A DNA stretch of 46,048 nt from Thiothrix sp. (GCA_020442915.1 JAGRJD010000057.1:1-46048), one strand, 5' to 3'. Numbered from the stretch's first letter, positions 16,915 through 25,700 are shown. Made by a program: numbers and translations. Notes: generated by a model from the letters alone, not told the origin.

Positions 16915-18804
16915 ATGTCACAACAACAATACGATGCCGCCGCCATCGAGGTTCTGACCGGGCTGGACCCGGTCCGCAAGCGCCCCGGCATGTACACCGA
17001 CACGACGCGACCCAACCACCTGGCTCAAGAAGTCATCGACAACAGCGTCGACGAGGCACTGGCCGGGCACGCCGACCGCATTGAAGTCGTCCTGTACGCT
17101 GACGGCTCCCTGGGCGTGAGCGATAACGGACGCGGCATGCCGGTCGACCTGCACCCGGAGCAGGGGCTGCCCGGCGTAGAGGTCATCCTCGGCACCCTGC
17201 ACGCCGGGGGCAAATTCTCCGACCGCAATTACCAGTTCTCCGGCGGCTTGCACGGGGTGGGAGTCTCGGTGGTCAATGCCCTGTCTTCACGGCTGGAGGT
17301 CAATATCCGCCGTGATGGCCAGATATGGCACATGGCTTTTGCCGACGGTTATAAAGCCAGTGACCTGACGGCTACCGGCAAGGTTGCCAGAAAAGATACC
17401 GGTACCACTGTCCGCTTCTGGCCCGATCCCGGATACTTTGACAGTCCGCGCTTTTCCGTGCCGCGCCTCAAGCATGCCCTGAAAGCCAAGGCGGTGCTGT
17501 GTCCCGGTCTTTTTATCCGTTTCGAGGATGAAAACAGCCAGGAGGTCACGGAATGGCATTATGAAGCCGGGCTGCGCGATTACCTGTGTGAAGCGGTACA
17601 GGGCTTCACCTGTCTGCCGGAAGACCCTTTCACCGGCAGGCTCGCGGCCAGCCGTGAGACAGTGGACTGGGCCATGCTGTGGCTGCCCGAAGGTGGAGAG
17701 GCGGTACAGGAAAGCTATGTCAACCTGATCCCGACACCGCAGGGCGGTACCCACGTCAACGGCCTGCGAACCGGTATCACCGATGCCCTGCGTGAATTCT
17801 GCGAGTTCCGCAACCTGCTGCCGCGTGGACTCAAGCTCACCCCGGATGATGTGTGGGAAAACATCGCCTTCGTGCTCTCGTTCAAGATGCAGGAACCGCA
17901 GTTCGCCGGCCAGACCAAGGAACGCCTGTCTTCGCGCGAAGCCGCCAGCTTCGTATCCGGCAGCATCAAGGACGCTTTCAGCCTGTACCTGAACCAGAAC
18001 ACCGACACCGGCGAGCAGCTGGCCCAGATGGCGATCAGCAATGCCGGGCGGCGCATGCGCGCCAGCAAAAAGGTGGTGCGCAAAAAAGTGACCAGCGGTC
18101 CGGCCCTGCCCGGCAAGCTGGCCGACTGCACCTTGCAGGACCCGACCCGTACCGAACTGTTTCTGGTCGAGGGGGATTCTGCCGGTGGATCGGCCAAGCA
18201 GGCGCGTGACCGTGCGTTTCAGGCCATCATGCCGCTTAGGGGCAAAATACTGAACACCTGGGAGGTGGATTCGGACCAGATCCTGGGTTCACAGGAAATT
18301 CACGACATTTCCGTGGCCATTGGTGTTGATCCCGGCAGCAGCAATCTGGAGCAGCTGCGTTATGGCCGAATCTGCATTCTGGCCGATGCGGATTCGGACG
18401 GGGCCCACATTGCCACCCTGCTCTGTGCCCTGTTCGTGCGCCATTTCCGCCCGCTGGTAGCCGCCGGCCATGTGCATGTCGCCATGCCGCCCCTGTTCCG
18501 CATTGATGTGGGCAAGGAGGTCTACTACGCCCTGGATGAGGCGGAAAAACAGGCTCGGCTGGACCTGATCGCAGCCGAGAAAAAGCGTGGCCAGATTGCC
18601 GTGACCCGCTTCAAGGGGCTGGGGGAAATGAATCCGCTCCAGCTGCGCGAAACCACCATTTCCCCGGACACCCGCCGTCTGGTGCAGCTGGTGATCGACA
18701 ATCCACAGGCTGCCGATGACCTGATGGACATGCTGCTGGCCAAAAAGCGTGCTTCCGACCGCAGGCAATGGCTGGAGGACAAGGGGAACCTGGCCAGTGT
18801 CTGA
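16915..18804 (+). CDS. parE: DNA topoisomerase IV subunit B
   Basis: ParE is the ATPase subunit of topoisomerase IV, which decatenates daughter chromosomes. The start MSQQQYDAAA gives 629 residues, almost the E. coli length. The GHKL ATP site has NSVDEALAG, DNGRGMPVD and GLHGVGVSVVNALS; the TOPRIM domain has LVEGDSAGGSAKQARDR and DADSDGAHI; the C-terminus has RFKGLGEMNPLQL. parC is not in the window. The longer reading upstream runs through the cop terminator and is not coding. Confidence 0.96.
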   Translation: MSQQQYDAAAIEVLTGLDPVRKRPGMYTDTTRPNHLAQEVIDNSVDEALAGHADRIEVVLYADGSLGVSDNGRGMPVDLHPEQGLPGVEVILGTLHAGGKFSDRNYQFSGGLHGVGVSVVNALSSRLEVNIRRDGQIWHMAFADGYKASDLTATGKVARKDTGTTVRFWPDPGYFDSPRFSVPRLKHALKAKAVLCPGLFIRFEDENSQEVTEWHYEAGLRDYLCEAVQGFTCLPEDPFTGRLAASRETVDWAMLWLPEGGEAVQESYVNLIPTPQGGTHVNGLRTGITDALREFCEFRNLLPRGLKLTPDDVWENIAFVLSFKMQEPQFAGQTKERLSSREAASFVSGSIKDAFSLYLNQNTDTGEQLAQMAISNAGRRMRASKKVVRKKVTSGPALPGKLADCTLQDPTRTELFLVEGDSAGGSAKQARDRAFQAIMPLRGKILNTWEVDSDQILGSQEIHDISVAIGVDPGSSNLEQLRYGRICILADADSDGAHIATLLCALFVRHFRPLVAAGHVHVAMPPLFRIDVGKEVYYALDEAEKQARLDLIAAEKKRGQIAVTRFKGLGEMNPLQLRETTISPDTRRLVQLVIDNPQAADDLMDMLLAKKRASDRRQWLEDKGNLASV

Positions 18805-18825
18805 AACCGGACGCGCCGATTCTGC

Positions 18826-19602
18826 TCACCGGGTCCAGTGGTCCAGAATGTGCTCAAAGTGTTGCTGCCCGGCCAGTTTCTCGTACGCTGCCTGCAGGCG
18901 CGCCCGTTTGTCGGCGGATACCTTGCGGCTGATGCCGAAATAAACCGGAGCAGCCGGCAGAAACGGCATTTCCAGCACGGCCAGATCGGCGAAACGGCTT
19001 CTTTCTTCACGCAGCTGATGGCGGGTGGCAGCAATGTTCTCCACCAGTGCCCCCCGGATCCAGCCCTTCTGCACCTTGCGCAGGTTCAGGGTGGCGCTGG
19101 TCTCGCTGTCCAGCTGCCGGCGCAGGGCCGGGTCCTGTTTCAGACGCCGATTCAGCGCTTCTGCATACCACACATTTTCCTGTATCCCCCAGCTGTCACC
19201 GGTGGCAATCAGGTCATCCAGGGTCCGCAGCCGGCGTACCGCCGCCACATCGGCACGACGCACGACCAGCCCGGCCTGCTCATGGGTGGCCACGCCGATG
19301 AAATGGATATAGGCTTCACGTTCCGGTGTACGGGACAGTGAGCTGATCAGGTCCAGCCTCCCGTCACGGATGTAAGCCATGGCCCGGTTCCAGGGCAGCT
19401 GCCGGAACAACGGCTGGTAGCCGGCTTTTTGCACCAGCGCTTCCGCCAGCTGGTAGTGGATTTTCTCCCACGCATTGGTACTGGCCGCGAAATCCTCCAC
19501 ACCCAGTACGGAAACCGTCGGCATTGACTCAGCCCGGACTGGCAAGCCGGCGCAGAGCATGATAAAAACCCCCAGATACAGGCCGGTAATGCGATGGTTC
19601 AT
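18826..19602 (-). CDS. Family 3 extracellular solute-binding protein, orphan
   Basis: A 258-residue periplasmic binding protein of the family 3 (amino-acid/transporter substrate-binding) type. A signal peptide ends near residue 24 (GLPVRAE). The mature part has the bilobal pattern: LAEALVQKAGYQPLFRQLPWNRAMAYI early, a hinge near DLISSLSRTPERE, then a second lobe ending VSADKRARLQAAYEKL. No permease or ATPase lies nearby, so it may serve a distant transporter or act as a sensor. It converges with parE (21-bp gap) and diverges from tcdA. Substrate unknown. Confidence 0.75.
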   Translation of the reverse strand: MNHRITGLYLGVFIMLCAGLPVRAESMPTVSVLGVEDFAASTNAWEKIHYQLAEALVQKAGYQPLFRQLPWNRAMAYIRDGRLDLISSLSRTPEREAYIHFIGVATHEQAGLVVRRADVAAVRRLRTLDDLIATGDSWGIQENVWYAEALNRRLKQDPALRRQLDSETSATLNLRKVQKGWIRGALVENIAATRHQLREERSRFADLAVLEMPFLPAAPVYFGISRKVSADKRARLQAAYEKLAGQQHFEHILDHWTR

Positions 19603-19650
19603 GATTGGCTTGCCCTGAAAAAAAACCCTTCACGGGTCCAATGTTAACTT

Positions 19651-20496
19651 ATGCAGCTTGTATCCGATATGAATCATGCCCGACGCTTCGGGGGTATTGC
19701 CCGGACTTATGGCCAACAGGGTCTGCTGGCCTTCACCCGTGCCCATGTCACCGTGATCGGAGTCGGCGGAGTCGGCTCCTGGGCGGTGGAAGCGCTGGCC
19801 CGCTCCGGCATCGGGGCACTGACCCTGATTGACCTTGACAATGTGGCCGAATCCAATATCAACCGCCAGCTCCCGGCGCTGGACAGCACCCTGGGCATGG
19901 CCAAGATTGAGGTACTCCGGCGGCGCATCCAGGACATCAATCCGGACTGCCGGGTCAGGCTGATCGAGGATTTCGTGGCGCTCGACACCCTGGAGCAGCA
20001 GCTTGATCCGGACACCGGTTTTGTGATCGACTGCATCGACAATTTCCGCATCAAGGCCGGTCTGATCGCCTGGTGCCGGCGCCGCAAAATCCGCATCATT
20101 ACCCTGGGCGGGGCTGGCGGCCAGCGGGATCCGGGCAGCATCCGTCTCACCGATCTGGCCCGCAGCCAGCATGACCCCCTGCTGGCACGGGTGCGCAAAC
20201 AGCTGCGTCAGGAATACGGCTTCAGCCGCAACCCCAAACGGCGCTTCGAGGTGCCCTGCGTGTGGTCGGAAGAACAGATGGTGTTTCCGGCAGCCGATGG
20301 CAGCATCACCCGCCAGCGCCCGCAGGACGGCTCCATGAGCGGGCTGAGCTGCGCCGGCGGGCTGGGCTCGGTGATGACGGTCACAGCCGGCTTCGCCCTG
20401 TTCGCGGTCAGCTACGTACTGGAAAAACTGGCCGGCCACTCACCCCCCGCAGCGCCGGATCAGGCTTCACCCTCCAGCACCACCTCCACTTCATAG
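19651..20496 (+). CDS. tcdA: tRNA threonylcarbamoyladenosine dehydratase
   Basis: TcdA (CsdL) is an E1-like ATP-dependent enzyme that cyclises t6A37 in tRNA to ct6A. The 281 residues show the ThiF/MoeB Rossmann motif GVGGVGSWAVEALARSG, DLDNVAESNINRQ and the family-typical LGGAGGQRDPGSI, plus VPCVWSEEQM. The start could be the ATG at 19669 (MNHARRFGGI), since neither has a strong ribosome site. It diverges from the binding protein by 48 bp and its 3' end overlaps the next gene by 37 bp, tail to tail. Confidence 0.9.
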   Translation: MQLVSDMNHARRFGGIARTYGQQGLLAFTRAHVTVIGVGGVGSWAVEALARSGIGALTLIDLDNVAESNINRQLPALDSTLGMAKIEVLRRRIQDINPDCRVRLIEDFVALDTLEQQLDPDTGFVIDCIDNFRIKAGLIAWCRRRKIRIITLGGAGGQRDPGSIRLTDLARSQHDPLLARVRKQLRQEYGFSRNPKRRFEVPCVWSEEQMVFPAADGSITRQRPQDGSMSGLSCAGGLGSVMTVTAGFALFAVSYVLEKLAGHSPPAAPDQASPSSTTSTS

Positions 20497-21290
20497 CCAC
20501 CGTACTTGCGGATATTGATCACACCGGTATCCAGCAGCAGGTACTGGCCCTTGATGCCCTGCAGGGTGCCTTCCAGTACCGGGTCCCTGTCGAGATTGAA
20601 GGCTTTCACCTTGAGCGGGTATTGCAGAACCGGGTATTCGATCGTGACCGGCGGCTCATCCAGAACTTCCAGCGCCTCAGCCCCGAAACGGGCACGCAAT
20701 GCCGCCAGCTCCGGTGCCACCCGTGCCAGCAGCACATCCCGCTGCTGCGGCAATGCCACCGGCTCACCCGGTCCCTTGAGCATACGCTGCCACTGGGTTT
20801 TATCGGCGACATATTGCTTCAGGGCCACTTCCACCAGCCCGGACAGGTAGCGGCTGGCCACCCGCAGGATCGGTAACGCCTGGGTCGCGCCCTGATCCAT
20901 CCAGCGCACCGGAATCTGGCTGGCACGGGTGATCCCGACCTTGACCCCGCTGGAATTGGCCAGATAGACATAGTGGGGCTGCATGCAATGCTGCTGCGCC
21001 CACGCCGGGTCGCGGCAGGTACCCTGATCAAAATGGCACAGCTCCGGCTTGATGATGCAGCTGTCACATTCGGCCAGACGGGTGAAACAGGGATAGCAGT
21101 AACCCTGATTGAAGCTTTTCCTGGTCAGGCGTCCGCAGTGGATGCAGTGAATCACCCCGGTATGGGTCAGTTTCAGGCGCGTTCCCAGCCGGGGGGACAG
21201 AGGAACGATGTCATCATCCAGTATCAGGTGATAACTCACCGGCTGTGTCAGTCCGGTTTTCATCTTGCGCAGGTGGCCGGTTTTCTGCAT
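20460..21290 (-). CDS. DUF2797 protein with zinc-like cysteines
   Basis: A 276-residue protein starting MQKTGHL, with AAGGA 7 nt upstream (ATGs at 21308 and 21311 lie before that site). Residues about 50-95 hold a cysteine cluster: HCIHCG, GYCYPCF, CDSC, then two further Cys (ELCHFDQGTC), a probable zinc-binding module. The middle contains HYVYLANSSGVKVGITR then IPVRWMDQGA, which resembles the VYL-x-KVGIT-R core of GIY-YIG-like domains. This architecture matches the uncharacterised DUF2797 family. Function unknown; a nucleic-acid role is inference. Confidence 0.75.
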   Translation of the reverse strand: MQKTGHLRKMKTGLTQPVSYHLILDDDIVPLSPRLGTRLKLTHTGVIHCIHCGRLTRKSFNQGYCYPCFTRLAECDSCIIKPELCHFDQGTCRDPAWAQQHCMQPHYVYLANSSGVKVGITRASQIPVRWMDQGATQALPILRVASRYLSGLVEVALKQYVADKTQWQRMLKGPGEPVALPQQRDVLLARVAPELAALRARFGAEALEVLDEPPVTIEYPVLQYPLKVKAFNLDRDPVLEGTLQGIKGQYLLLDTGVINIRKYGGYEVEVVLEGEA

Positions 21291-21509
21291 CACAACATCC
21301 TTTTTCATCACGCTCAGGGGCTATCAGGCAGGCAGAACCGGCATGATACCATCGTCATGGGTCTGGAATGGCAGCCGGTACCGGCATTTTTTCCGTTATT
21401 GACTATACTTTTTCAGGGGTGGCAGCCAAAAATCACTGCCTACAATTTACAAGGCCTGCTGTTCCCCTTCCAATCCAGTCAACCAATGAACAGTTGTGGG
21501 AGTACTGTC

Positions 21510-21815
21510 ATGAAAATGCATCCGATCCGGGATAACGGCTTCACCCAGCGCGAGACCGTGCAATTGCAAACCATGGAATCACCCGACCAGGCAGGCTGCT
21601 CGGCCATCCTCTGGTTGCGGACCAATACCGGCAACACCAGCAACCACCAGCTCATACACCACCTGCGCAACATGCACGGCATCCGTTCGGTACGGCAGAT
21701 GAGCAACAAACCGCTGATGATGATGGTCCGCTACTGTCCGGATGACCTGAACCTGAAACGGACTCTGGATCACTTCGGGCAGGAAGGGGCCCTGCTCCGA
21801 CGGGTCGGGTGCTGA
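21510..21815 (+). CDS. Small protein with HMA-like ferredoxin-fold pattern
   Basis: A 101-residue protein supported by GGGAG 7 nt before ATG 21510. The core (about 31-95: AILWLRTNTGN, HLRNMHGIRSVRQMSNKPLMMMVRYCP, NLKRTLDHFG) alternates strand and helix in the beta-alpha-beta-beta-alpha-beta order of heavy-metal-associated domains, but no CxxC is present. It has a promoter-less looking 198-bp upstream region containing a TGACTATACTTT segment. I do not recognise the family. Confidence 0.6.
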   Translation: MKMHPIRDNGFTQRETVQLQTMESPDQAGCSAILWLRTNTGNTSNHQLIHHLRNMHGIRSVRQMSNKPLMMMVRYCPDDLNLKRTLDHFGQEGALLRRVGC

Positions 21816-21847
21816 TCCGCCCGGAGAGACCGGACCGGACTGATGGC

Positions 21848-21878
21848 TTGCCGCAGGGACAGGCTGTGCTGCTATACT
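21848..21878 (+). promoter_or_regulatory. Possible sigma-70 promoter of the YceI gene
   Basis: TATACT (21873-21878) is a good -10. TTGCCG (21848-21853) is a weak -35 at a long 19-nt spacing. The gene's ATG follows 61 bp downstream with GGAGAAGGA in front. Confidence 0.3.
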
Positions 21879-21939
21879 GGTCATGGACAGACCATAGACA
21901 GATTTTGCCAACACATTCATCCTAGCGGAGAAGGACATC

Positions 21940-22512
21940 ATGAAAACCACCCGATTCCTGCCAGCCTGCCTGCTGCTGGCATCAGGCCTTGCCATGGGGC
22001 CGACCTTGGCCGACTGGACCCTCAACAATGACCGGTCGGCCCTGTATTTCGCTTCCATCAAGAAAGACACCGTGGTGGAGGTGCATCATTTCGACAGGCT
22101 GTCCGGGACCATTGATGCCGAAGGTCAGGCCACCCTGGACATCGACCTCAACAGTGTCAACACCAATATCCCGATCCGTGACCAGCGCATGCGCGACGAT
22201 CTGTTCCAGACCGCCGAATACCCGGATGCCACCATCCGGGTCGACCTGGGCGGCGACGGCATCAAGGACGGAGAACAGGAGATCAACGCCACACTCAAGC
22301 TGCATGGTGCCGAGAAGGAAATCACGGCCAAAGTCAGGGTCAGCGTTACGGATGACCAGATCAAGGTCATCAGTACCGAACCGCTCAGGCTCTCAGCCTC
22401 CGATTTCGGGCTTGATGGCGGCCTTGCCAGACTGGCCGAGCTGGCCGAGCTCCCTGCCATTTCCCCCACCGTGCCGGCGTCCTTCCTGCTGTATTACGAC
22501 AGACAGCCGTAG
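21940..22512 (+). CDS. YceI-family periplasmic lipocalin-like protein
   Basis: A 190-residue protein with a signal peptide (about 1-24, ending TLADW) and the YceI barrel: ADWTLNNDRSALYFASIKKD, HHFDRLSGTID, LDIDLNSVNT, DQRMRDDLFQTAEYPDATI. Family members bind polyisoprenoid or similar hydrophobic molecules in the periplasm; some respond to stress or pH. AGAAGGACATC precedes the ATG. A FIST-like remnant follows. Confidence 0.9.
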   Translation: MKTTRFLPACLLLASGLAMGPTLADWTLNNDRSALYFASIKKDTVVEVHHFDRLSGTIDAEGQATLDIDLNSVNTNIPIRDQRMRDDLFQTAEYPDATIRVDLGGDGIKDGEQEINATLKLHGAEKEITAKVRVSVTDDQIKVISTEPLRLSASDFGLDGGLARLAELAELPAISPTVPASFLLYYDRQP

Positions 22513-22530
22513 AGGAGTCAGCTCATAAGT

Positions 22531-22653
22531 GTTCTGCATGTCGGCATGGCCGTGACCCAGGGTGAAGGACGCACCGTTTACGAACTCGACGGCAAACCGG
22601 CCACACAGGCCATGAAAGCCCTGCTGGGTGTCAGCGCACTAGTGCTCCCCTAA
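22531..22653 (+). pseudogene. FIST-domain-like remnant
   Basis: An open stretch without a proper start encodes MAVTQGEGRTVYELDGKPAT then QAMKALLGVSA before a stop. The EGRTVYELDGKPA core resembles the linker motif of FIST signal-transduction proteins (xGNxVYELDGxPA). Only about 30 residues survive, between yceI and the CLC gene, so it looks like the trace of a deleted gene. It rests on one short motif. Confidence 0.4.
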
Positions 22654-22690
22654 TGGCCATGGCCTGATGCCCCCAGCCCCATGTCCGCCA
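22650..22690 (-). pseudogene. Displaced 3' end of the CLC gene (other frame)
   Basis: The frame that restores the CLC C-terminus continues through here to a TAG at 22650-22652, encoding the tail RLLMADMGLGASGHGH. Present coding stops at 22691 because of the frameshift described for the CLC gene. Confidence 0.55.
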
Positions 22691-23890
22691 TCAGCAGGCG
22701 CTCCAGCAGCATGCCGACCCCAAGCCCGGCCAGCAGGGCCGGTATCTGCAGGTTCTCCTCTCCACCAGCAGCACCATGAGCAGAATCAACAGCAGCGGCT
22801 TGCGCAGGCTGATATGGATGGCCGTGGTCATGGCAGCCAGCATGGCAGCATCGGTATTGCCGGGGATGAGCTGCACCACGGCGCTCCCGAGGGCGGCACC
22901 CACAAAAAACAGCGGAAAAATGGTTCCACCCAGCCAGCCACCGGTCACACTCAGCAGGGTCATGGCCAGTTTGAGCAGGGCGATCAGCAGCAGGGCCAGC
23001 ACCCCGACTTCATGGGTCTGCAGAAACTCCAGCTCGTAATAGCCGGTTCCACGCAGGAACGGATGCACGGCAAACACCAGCCCCATCAGTACCCCGGACA
23101 GTATGCCCCGGTACAGCGGGGACTTCAGCACCTGATGTGAACTCTGCATCAGGCCCTGCCCCAGGCGCACAAACAGCAGGGTGAAACCGCCGGCTACCAG
23201 CGCGGCAGCAACCGGTGCCCATAGATCAAGTGACAGCACTGACGGTACCAGACGGATACGGTGCAGGCTGCCTTCGGGATTCAGCCCCCTGAGACTGAAA
23301 TAGAATCCCAAGATCACACAGGCCAGGGTCAGTACCTGCGCAAATCCGTGCACTTCCACCTCATCCGCCTGCGCTGCCACCAGCCCTGTCTGCGTCGCCC
23401 CCGGTACCGGAGCATAATAATACTCCCCCAGCGTGGCCGTCTGCCCCAGGCGTTCGATGTAGCCGGCTTCACGCTGGCTCACAGGCAGGTGCTTGCGGAT
23501 CACCAGTGCCAGCTGGGCACCCGCCGCCATGATGGCCGCCTCCGGCCCGACCGAGGCCCCCAGCCCCACCGCCAGAATGCCGATCAGGATCAGCAGCCAG
23601 AGCTGGCGCGGGTCACTGTCCATGGCCGGGTGTTCACGGTTTCTGAGCTGCTGCAACCGCTGCTGCAGCCACCCGATCAGCAGGCCACCCAGCAGGAAAA
23701 CCCCGAAGATGAAAACCGGATTCTGCTGGTACTGCTGCTCCCAGATCAGGTGGGACAGCTTTTCCATGACCACCAGGGACAGGGCCAGAATGAAACCGCC
23801 AGCCAGCCCCATGAACAGGGGCAGCCAGAGATGGGTCCGGCGTCGGTGGGGCGAGTTGAACAGCTTGACGATGGTGTTTATCGGGCGCAT
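22691..23890 (-). CDS. CLC-family chloride channel/transporter, 3' frameshift
   Basis: An inner-membrane CLC protein of 399 residues in its present frame, with many hydrophobic helices, GASVGPEAAIMAAGAQ (a GxGPE-like selectivity segment near 128-143), RGTGYYELEF and GGWLGGTIFPLFFVGAALGS (a GxFxP-like segment). From about residue 376 the frame turns basic and Cys-rich (ERRTCRYRPCWPG), out of character. In another frame the DNA reads ENLQIPALLAGLGVGMLLER and ends ASGHGH at a stop at 22650, a sensible final helix. A net 2-nt insertion (or 1-nt deletion) near 22757-22764 is likely, either real or a sequence error. Confidence 0.8.
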   Translation of the reverse strand: MRPINTIVKLFNSPHRRRTHLWLPLFMGLAGGFILALSLVVMEKLSHLIWEQQYQQNPVFIFGVFLLGGLLIGWLQQRLQQLRNREHPAMDSDPRQLWLLILIGILAVGLGASVGPEAAIMAAGAQLALVIRKHLPVSQREAGYIERLGQTATLGEYYYAPVPGATQTGLVAAQADEVEVHGFAQVLTLACVILGFYFSLRGLNPEGSLHRIRLVPSVLSLDLWAPVAAALVAGGFTLLFVRLGQGLMQSSHQVLKSPLYRGILSGVLMGLVFAVHPFLRGTGYYELEFLQTHEVGVLALLLIALLKLAMTLLSVTGGWLGGTIFPLFFVGAALGSAVVQLIPGNTDAAMLAAMTTAIHISLRKPLLLILLMVLLVERRTCRYRPCWPGLGSACCWSAC

Positions 23891-23978
23891 GGGCAGGCTC
23901 GTCGGGATGATCGGGGTTTATGCAGCCCTATTCCTGCGCCATTCCGCTGCCCACTGTCAATACATCCACCAGCCCCAC

Positions 23979-25463
23979 TCAGGTACCGCAGAATGTCTGC
24001 AGCACAGCCTCCCCGGCTGCTGGCGGACGCTCATACCCGGCGGCGGCCGGACGCTCCCGGAACGGCTGTGCCAGCACAGTCACCAGAGCCTGAAACGGCC
24101 CGAAATCATCATGGTCTTCTGCAGCCCGGATCGCCTGCTCCAGCCGGTGGTTGCGGGGAATGTAAAGCGGATTCACGGCCTGCATCCGTGCCCTGCGCGC
24201 CTGTTCCGTGCAGACCTCCCGTGTCAGTCTGGCCCGCCAGCGCTCCAGCCAGTCCGCCAGCCCGGCAGGCTTTTCAAAGCAGGTCTGCAGCCCGGCATCC
24301 TGTACAGGATCCGCCACGGTTCCAAGCTTCGAGAGCGCACGAAATGCCAGGGTGAAATCAGCCCGTCCCGTTTCCAGCAGGCCCAGCCAGTCCTCCACCA
24401 GCACCCGGTCGCCTTCCTCCGCCGCTTCCAGGCCCAGTTTGGCGCACATGCCGGCCAGCCAGGCAGCCTCATAGTGTTCCGGAAACGCATTGATGACCGC
24501 CTGGGCCGCCTCCAGCGCCTCCTCCGGCTCCACAGCCAGCGGCAGCAGGGCTTCCGCCAGCCGGCACAGGTTCCAGTGTGCCATGGCCGGCTGGTTGCGG
24601 TAGGCATAGCGCCCCTCCCGGTCAATCGAACTGTACACGGTATCAGCCTGATAGGTATCCATAAAGGCACAGGGACCGTAATCAATGGTTTCCCCGGCAA
24701 TGGACATGTTGTCGGTATTCATGACCCCATGGATGAACCCGGTCTGCATCCAGCGGGCAATCAGGGCAGCCTGCCTGCGCACCACCGCGTCCAGCAGTCC
24801 GAGCCAAGGGCGGGGATGTGCCTGCAGTTCGGGATAATTGCGGGCAATCACGTAATCCAGCAGCTGCTGCAGTGCTTCACGGTGGCCGTGGGCGGCAAAA
24901 AACTGGAAGGTACCGACCCGCACAAAGCTGGCCGAAACCCGGGTGATGATGCCGCCCGGATACAGCCGTTCACGTGCCACCTGCTCACCGGTGCTGACCG
25001 CCGCCAGTGCACGCGTGGTCGGTATGCCCATGGCGTGCATGAATTCGCACAGCACGTATTCGCGCAGCACCGGTCCGAGCTGGGCGCGCCCGTCCCCACC
25101 ACGGGAAAACGGCGTGCGTCCCGCGCCTTTGAGCTGCACATCAAAACGCCGCCCTTCCCGATCCGCCACTTCGCCCAGCAGAATGGCACGCCCGTCACCG
25201 AGTTGGGGGTTGAAATGCCCGAACTGGTGCCCGGCGTAAGCCATTGCCAGCGGTTCGGCACCTTCGGGTACCTGATTACCCCCAAAGATCAAGGCACCGG
25301 CGGCACCCGCCAGTACGGCGGCATCCAGACCCAGTTCCTGTGCCAGCTCCTGATTGAAGCGGATCATGCCCGGATCATGCACGGGAACCGGATTGATGCG
25401 GGCATAAAAACGGGGCGGCAGGCGAGCGTAAGTGTTGGCAAACGGGAGGGTGGGCATATCCAT
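23979..25463 (-). CDS. selO: Protein adenylyltransferase SelO (YdiU)
   Basis: SelO is a pseudokinase-fold enzyme that transfers AMP from ATP to protein hydroxyls and affects redox homeostasis. The start MDMPTLPF with GAGGA 7 nt upstream gives 494 residues; the longer reading to 25559 lacks a site. Hallmarks are MAYAGHQFGHFNPQLGDGRA, QLKGAGRTPFSRGGDGRAQL, IPTTRALAAVSTG, FIHGVMNTDNMSIAGETIDYG (read as FIHGVMNTDNM and IDYGPCAFMD) and late NPLYIPRNHRLEQAI. Bacterial SelO here uses no selenocysteine. It diverges from the ComEA-like gene. Confidence 0.95.
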   Translation of the reverse strand: MDMPTLPFANTYARLPPRFYARINPVPVHDPGMIRFNQELAQELGLDAAVLAGAAGALIFGGNQVPEGAEPLAMAYAGHQFGHFNPQLGDGRAILLGEVADREGRRFDVQLKGAGRTPFSRGGDGRAQLGPVLREYVLCEFMHAMGIPTTRALAAVSTGEQVARERLYPGGIITRVSASFVRVGTFQFFAAHGHREALQQLLDYVIARNYPELQAHPRPWLGLLDAVVRRQAALIARWMQTGFIHGVMNTDNMSIAGETIDYGPCAFMDTYQADTVYSSIDREGRYAYRNQPAMAHWNLCRLAEALLPLAVEPEEALEAAQAVINAFPEHYEAAWLAGMCAKLGLEAAEEGDRVLVEDWLGLLETGRADFTLAFRALSKLGTVADPVQDAGLQTCFEKPAGLADWLERWRARLTREVCTEQARRARMQAVNPLYIPRNHRLEQAIRAAEDHDDFGPFQALVTVLAQPFRERPAAAGYERPPAAGEAVLQTFCGT

Positions 25464-25700
25464 GGGGCTGTCCTCATGATCCGGCGATAGGAAAGCCAGC
25501 ATAGCGGTTATGGAGAGAAGGCTCCAGCGGTCGACATGAATCACCCCGGATTCATCCATACCGGCCTTAAGGTCAAGACACCTTTTATCAAATTCCTGTT
25601 GGCAGATCCCCTGAATCCCATTAAATTGAATTGCGTATTATCAAAGTCTGTCATTCAGGTAATACACCTTAAAGTAAAAACAACAAAACAGGAAAACCCC
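25464..25700. other. Divergent intergenic region selO/HHH gene
   Basis: A 237-bp AT-leaning spacer between divergent genes. Segments such as TTGAATTGCG followed by TATTATC could be promoter parts but do not form a convincing pair. No RNA gene or repeat is visible. Confidence 0.4.

Noticed and set aside
19630..20439. Minus-strand frame opposite tcdA
   Set aside because: tcdA motifs decide the strand; the other frame has no domain.
23493..25490. Long plus-strand frame opposite selO
   Set aside because: Shadow of selO; no domain and biased composition.
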